Virus record (IMG/VR): IMGVR_UViG_3300042402_001517
Span: 1 to 24,829 of that record
Reading direction: 5' to 3' (one strand)
DNA from: a virus
DNA length: 24,829 nt
Positions 23,601-24,829 of this stretch are shown here, piece by piece (the stretch's first letter is position 1; every line of letters begins with the position of its first letter). The position numbers and the translations under genes were made by a program. The notes below the pieces were generated by a model. That model had not been told where the DNA came from. It did no database searches and saw only the letters and a list, made by a program, of their open reading frames with translations.

Positions 23601-23879
23601 TCCACCCGCATCATCTATCGATAGACTTGATCCACCATCGGCAACATTAAGTGCACCATTTGCTGTAACCCAAAGTTGAGATACATCACCAGATGAAACT
23701 GCTGGAGGAGATGAAGTGTTTGCAACACCACCAATCAGTACAGGTTTGTTTCCTGAAGCTGCGGCGTCATGTGCTTGAATACCGCCAATCGCAAGTGTGC
23801 CGTTAGTGCCACCACTAACTACTTCAGTACCCGCAATCTTTTTCAGATCGGTGGTAGGATTAGATGATCCTTGTGCCAT
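20694..23879 (-). CDS. Large modular repeat structural protein, probable fibre
   Basis: A 1061-residue protein built almost entirely from recurring modules. A module around IGGIQAHDA...GNKPVLIGG...GDVSQLW occurs four times (roughly residues 25-80, 657-720, 789-840 and 889-940). A module ending RTAGTQRVTIATDD or a close variant occurs about five times, APVGTPVFVRLSDG four times, and a long unit LPAGTNNIGDVDVASLPGT through DNAVSGNELQVDIVASLPAG twice. The last 110 residues are a distinct beta-rich domain (GRYGRHFTTGIVIGNSTT, ending ADCWFDVQYK) of a kind found at the ends of phage structural proteins. There is no enzyme motif. Its start overlaps the preceding stop (TAATG). Role as a long virion fibre is inferred from repeats and place. 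Confidence 0.75.
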   Translation of the reverse strand: MAQGSSNPTTDLKKIAGTEVVSGGTNGTLAIGGIQAHDAAASGNKPVLIGGVANTSSPPAVSSGDVSQLWVTANGALNVADGGSSLSIDDAGGSLTVDGTVAATQSGTWNVGTVTTVTGVTTVTSLTQLNGQAIAMGTGVRTAGTQRVTIATDDAVNIGSIGGAITPGTGANNLGKPVDGAAGATDVGVLALAVRDDALATLTPADNDYTQLRVTSQGRLWTSAVVDTALPAGTNNIGDVDVASLPGTVASDITAIKTAVETLDNAVSGNELQVDIVASLPAGTNSIGNVNTISAVTTVSTVTNLSQLGGNAIAMGSGVRTAGTQRVTIATDDVVPISDNSGSLTVDAPVGTPVFVRLSDGSSAITTLPVSLASLPSLAAGTNSIGNVNTVSAVTTVSTVTNLSQLGGTAISMGTGTRDAGTQRVTIATNDSVPVTGTFWQATQPVSLALAKAEDAASADADSLLPIAAVRQDTIAASTSADGDYTWLKTNNVGRLYASAAIDTALPAGTNNIGDVDVASLPGTVATDITAIKTAVETLDNAVSGNELQVDIVASLPAGTNSIGNVNTVSAVTTVSTVTNLSQLGGTAISMGTGTRDAGTQRVTIATNDVVPVSDNSGSLTVDAPVGTPVFVRLSDGTSAITNLATNLAQVGGTTTVTGGTNGTLAIGGIQAHDAVASGNKPVLIGAVANSSAPPAVASGDVSQLWTTTTGALNVADGGSSLSIDDSGGSLTVDDGGSSLSIDDSGGSLTVDAPVGTPVFVRLSDGSAAITNLATNLAQVGGTTTVTGGTNGTLAIGGVQAHDAAASGNKPVLIGGVANTSSPPAVSSGDVSQLWTTTTGALNVADSGGSLTVDAPVGTPVFVRLSDGSSAITNLATNLAQVGGTTTVTGGTAGSQGIGGIQAHDAAVSGNNPVLTGGVANNSVPTAVAAGDVSRHWTNLNGAMATAAYPENISAFAPTNATSTALASSLVVKASAGTLYMITGYSARASAQFIHVYNAASLPSDGGVPVMVFTVPAQSNFSLDLGRYGRHFTTGIVIGNSTTAATKTIGSADCWFDVQYK
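21625..21732 (-). repeat. Perfect 54-bp tandem duplication
   Basis: Positions 21625-21678 and 21679-21732 are identical 54-base units. Each encodes 18 residues (GGSSLSIDDSGGSLTVDD, circularly permuted) and keeps the reading frame of the 1061-residue protein. Complete identity shows a very recent duplication, probably by slippage or unequal recombination, so copy number may vary between relatives. Confidence 0.95.
22215..22259 (-). repeat. 45-bp exact repeat (second copy at 23043-23087)
   Basis: This 45-base stretch recurs without a difference at 23043-23087 in the same gene. It is the core of a longer duplicated unit in which most surrounding differences fall at silent positions. A perfectly conserved core inside diverged flanks suggests local gene conversion. 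Confidence 0.85.
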
Positions 23880-24208
23880 TATTGTACCTCAACTCCGAAA
23901 ATGTTTACTGATAGGTTTGCGTTTCCGGCATAAACTCTTACAACATCTGCGGCGTCTAACGTAATTCCTATTGTTGCAACAAACGTTGAATGTGCATCAA
24001 TTGCCTGATCATAGTACAAATACTGAGAATTTCCATCGGAGGCACCATCAACCGCAACACTTATTCTAAAAGTTGTCGCAGATGATCCTCTATTACAGAC
24101 AGTAATGCTACTGATCGAAACAGATTTTCCTGCCCCAACAGTATAAACATCAGATAATGTTGTTGCTGCTAGGCTTGATTGCCCCAAAACTTTTATCGTT
24201 TCTGCCAT
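23879..24208 (-). CDS. Small beta-rich virion protein (hypothetical)
   Basis: A 109-residue protein with alternating hydrophobic strands (VYTVGAGKSVSISSITVCN, then TFRISVAVDG and ADVVRVYAG), suggesting a single beta-sandwich. Similar small proteins lie beside fibre genes in many aquatic phages and are usually labelled structural. No signal peptide, membrane segment or catalytic motif is visible. Its stop and the next start share one base (TAATG), so it is translated together with the 1061-residue protein and may be a minor fibre or capsid component. Confidence 0.6.
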   Translation of the reverse strand: MAETIKVLGQSSLAATTLSDVYTVGAGKSVSISSITVCNRGSSATTFRISVAVDGASDGNSQYLYYDQAIDAHSTFVATIGITLDAADVVRVYAGNANLSVNIFGVEVQ

Positions 24209-24209
24209 A

Positions 24210-24829
24210 TTAGGCCCCCATGAAAGCGAAAGTTCGTGCCCATAGGGCAGGTTTATTTGTGTGATTGTCTGTATTTAGATAGTATGATCCGTCTTGGCTA
24301 TCAAGTAAATCACTATTTAAGTTTGCAACTAATGTGTTACTCGAATACGTGATTCCAGTGCCATCACCAGTAAATGTTCCAGTTGAAATTATATTTGCTG
24401 CTTCAAAGTCTGCAAGCTGAAATTGCGCATTTGATGTATCTATATTTGCGTTTGCACCAGGTTCTATTGGATAGTTTTGAAACACCTTCCACTTTGAATC
24501 TGTGGCATCTCTAAACATACCAGCGTGAAGATTTGCGCCGTCATAGTAGTGACCAATAAAGCCAAAGTCGAGAACATTACTTGTATTATTTTTTGCCAAA
24601 GAAATAATGTTATCTTCAACAATCAAATTATTTGCAGTTACTGAAGTTACATTACCGCTAAAGACTACGTTTCCAGTTACCGTTAAATCTTGAAAGGTAA
24701 CATTAGCAGAAGTTCCTAAATCTTGCCCTATAGTAGCACTATAAGAATTTCCATCTGCGGTGTAAATTACAAAGTTTGAATTTCCAGAAAAATATTTAAA
24801 ATCAGCAACACCAGCAACATCTGTATTTG
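24210..24829 (-). CDS. Fibre-type structural protein, C-terminal part (5' end outside window)
   Basis: The reading frame is open from 24829 to the stop at 24210, about 205 residues. The TTG at 24626 is not a real start, because the same frame continues upstream with matching fibre-like sequence (NVTFQDLTVTGNVVFSGNV, then TSVTANNLIVEDN). Recognisable parts are the segment GFIGHYYDGANLHAGMFRD, FQLADFEAANIISTGTFTGD, and LNSDLLDSQDGSYYLN, a motif repeated in many phage tail fibres. These are typical of large fibre proteins in T4-like aquatic phages. It probably binds host surface structures or forms part of a fibre network; the missing N-terminus prevents a closer call. Confidence 0.75.
   Translation of the reverse strand, partial: NTDVAGVADFKYFSGNSNFVIYTADGNSYSATIGQDLGTSANVTFQDLTVTGNVVFSGNVTSVTANNLIVEDNIISLAKNNTSNVLDFGFIGHYYDGANLHAGMFRDATDSKWKVFQNYPIEPGANANIDTSNAQFQLADFEAANIISTGTFTGDGTGITYSSNTLVANLNSDLLDSQDGSYYLNTDNHTNKPALWARTFAFMGA

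Noticed and set aside
24210-24626. A complete 138-residue gene starting at TTG 24626
   Set aside because: The frame stays open to the window edge with fibre-like sequence upstream, so it is the tail end of a longer gene.

Overview
The window is one transcription unit direction (everything is read on the minus strand) from a T4-like myovirus. The evidence is the conserved order gp13-gp14-gp15-gp16-gp17-gp18-gp19-gp20, read from right to left. Late promoters resemble T4's (ATAAATA core upstream of gp13, gp18, gp19 and perhaps gp20), genes overlap or abut tightly, and the DNA is AT-rich. The accessory genes (Peptidase S74 fibre, repeat-built fibres, APS-kinase-like proteins, sulfotransferase, FkbM methyltransferase) resemble those of aquatic phages infecting cyanobacteria, SAR11 and similar hosts. 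The host itself cannot be read from this sequence.

Layout, upstream to downstream (high to low coordinates). (1) 24829-14423 is a fibre/adhesin region: the C-terminal part of a fibre protein cut by the window edge, a small beta-rich structural protein, a 1061-residue protein built of recurring modules, a fibre with a C-terminal S74 self-cleaving chaperone, and three paralogous proteins each carrying exactly seven RCC1-type repeats, with a DUF4376-like probable fibre chaperone between the second and third. This block lies where T4 has gp9-gp12 and wac. (2) 14410-7674 is an eight-gene cassette for sugar and small-molecule chemistry: SAM methyltransferase, TPR-glycosyltransferase, FkbM methyltransferase, GT25-like glycosyltransferase, sulfotransferase, GT32-like glycosyltransferase, a 2OG-Fe(II)-oxygenase-like domain fused to a degenerate kinase domain, and an APS-kinase-like domain fused to a NadM-like nucleotidyltransferase. 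It is visibly more AT-rich than its flanks. (3) 7671-1 is the neck/terminase/tail block: gp13, gp14, gp15, gp16, gp17, gp18, two gp19-like tail tube proteins, and the first 11 codons of the probable portal gene gp20.

The regulation is the most striking part. The cassette begins with a good sigma-70-type promoter (TTGATT, 17 bp, TGC-TATAAT), the kind T4-like phages use early. It ends at a 13-bp perfect inverted repeat whose 3' arm contains the gp13 Shine-Dalgarno sequence and whose loop contains a TATAAATA late promoter. Early read-through transcripts should hide the gp13 ribosome site, while late transcripts starting inside the loop should expose it. This is the logic known for T4 genes e, soc and 49. 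I infer that this lets an early-expressed cassette sit inside the late structural operon without premature neck/terminase synthesis.

No gene-free stretch exceeds about 100 bases. No tRNA, CRISPR array, insertion sequence or integrase was seen.
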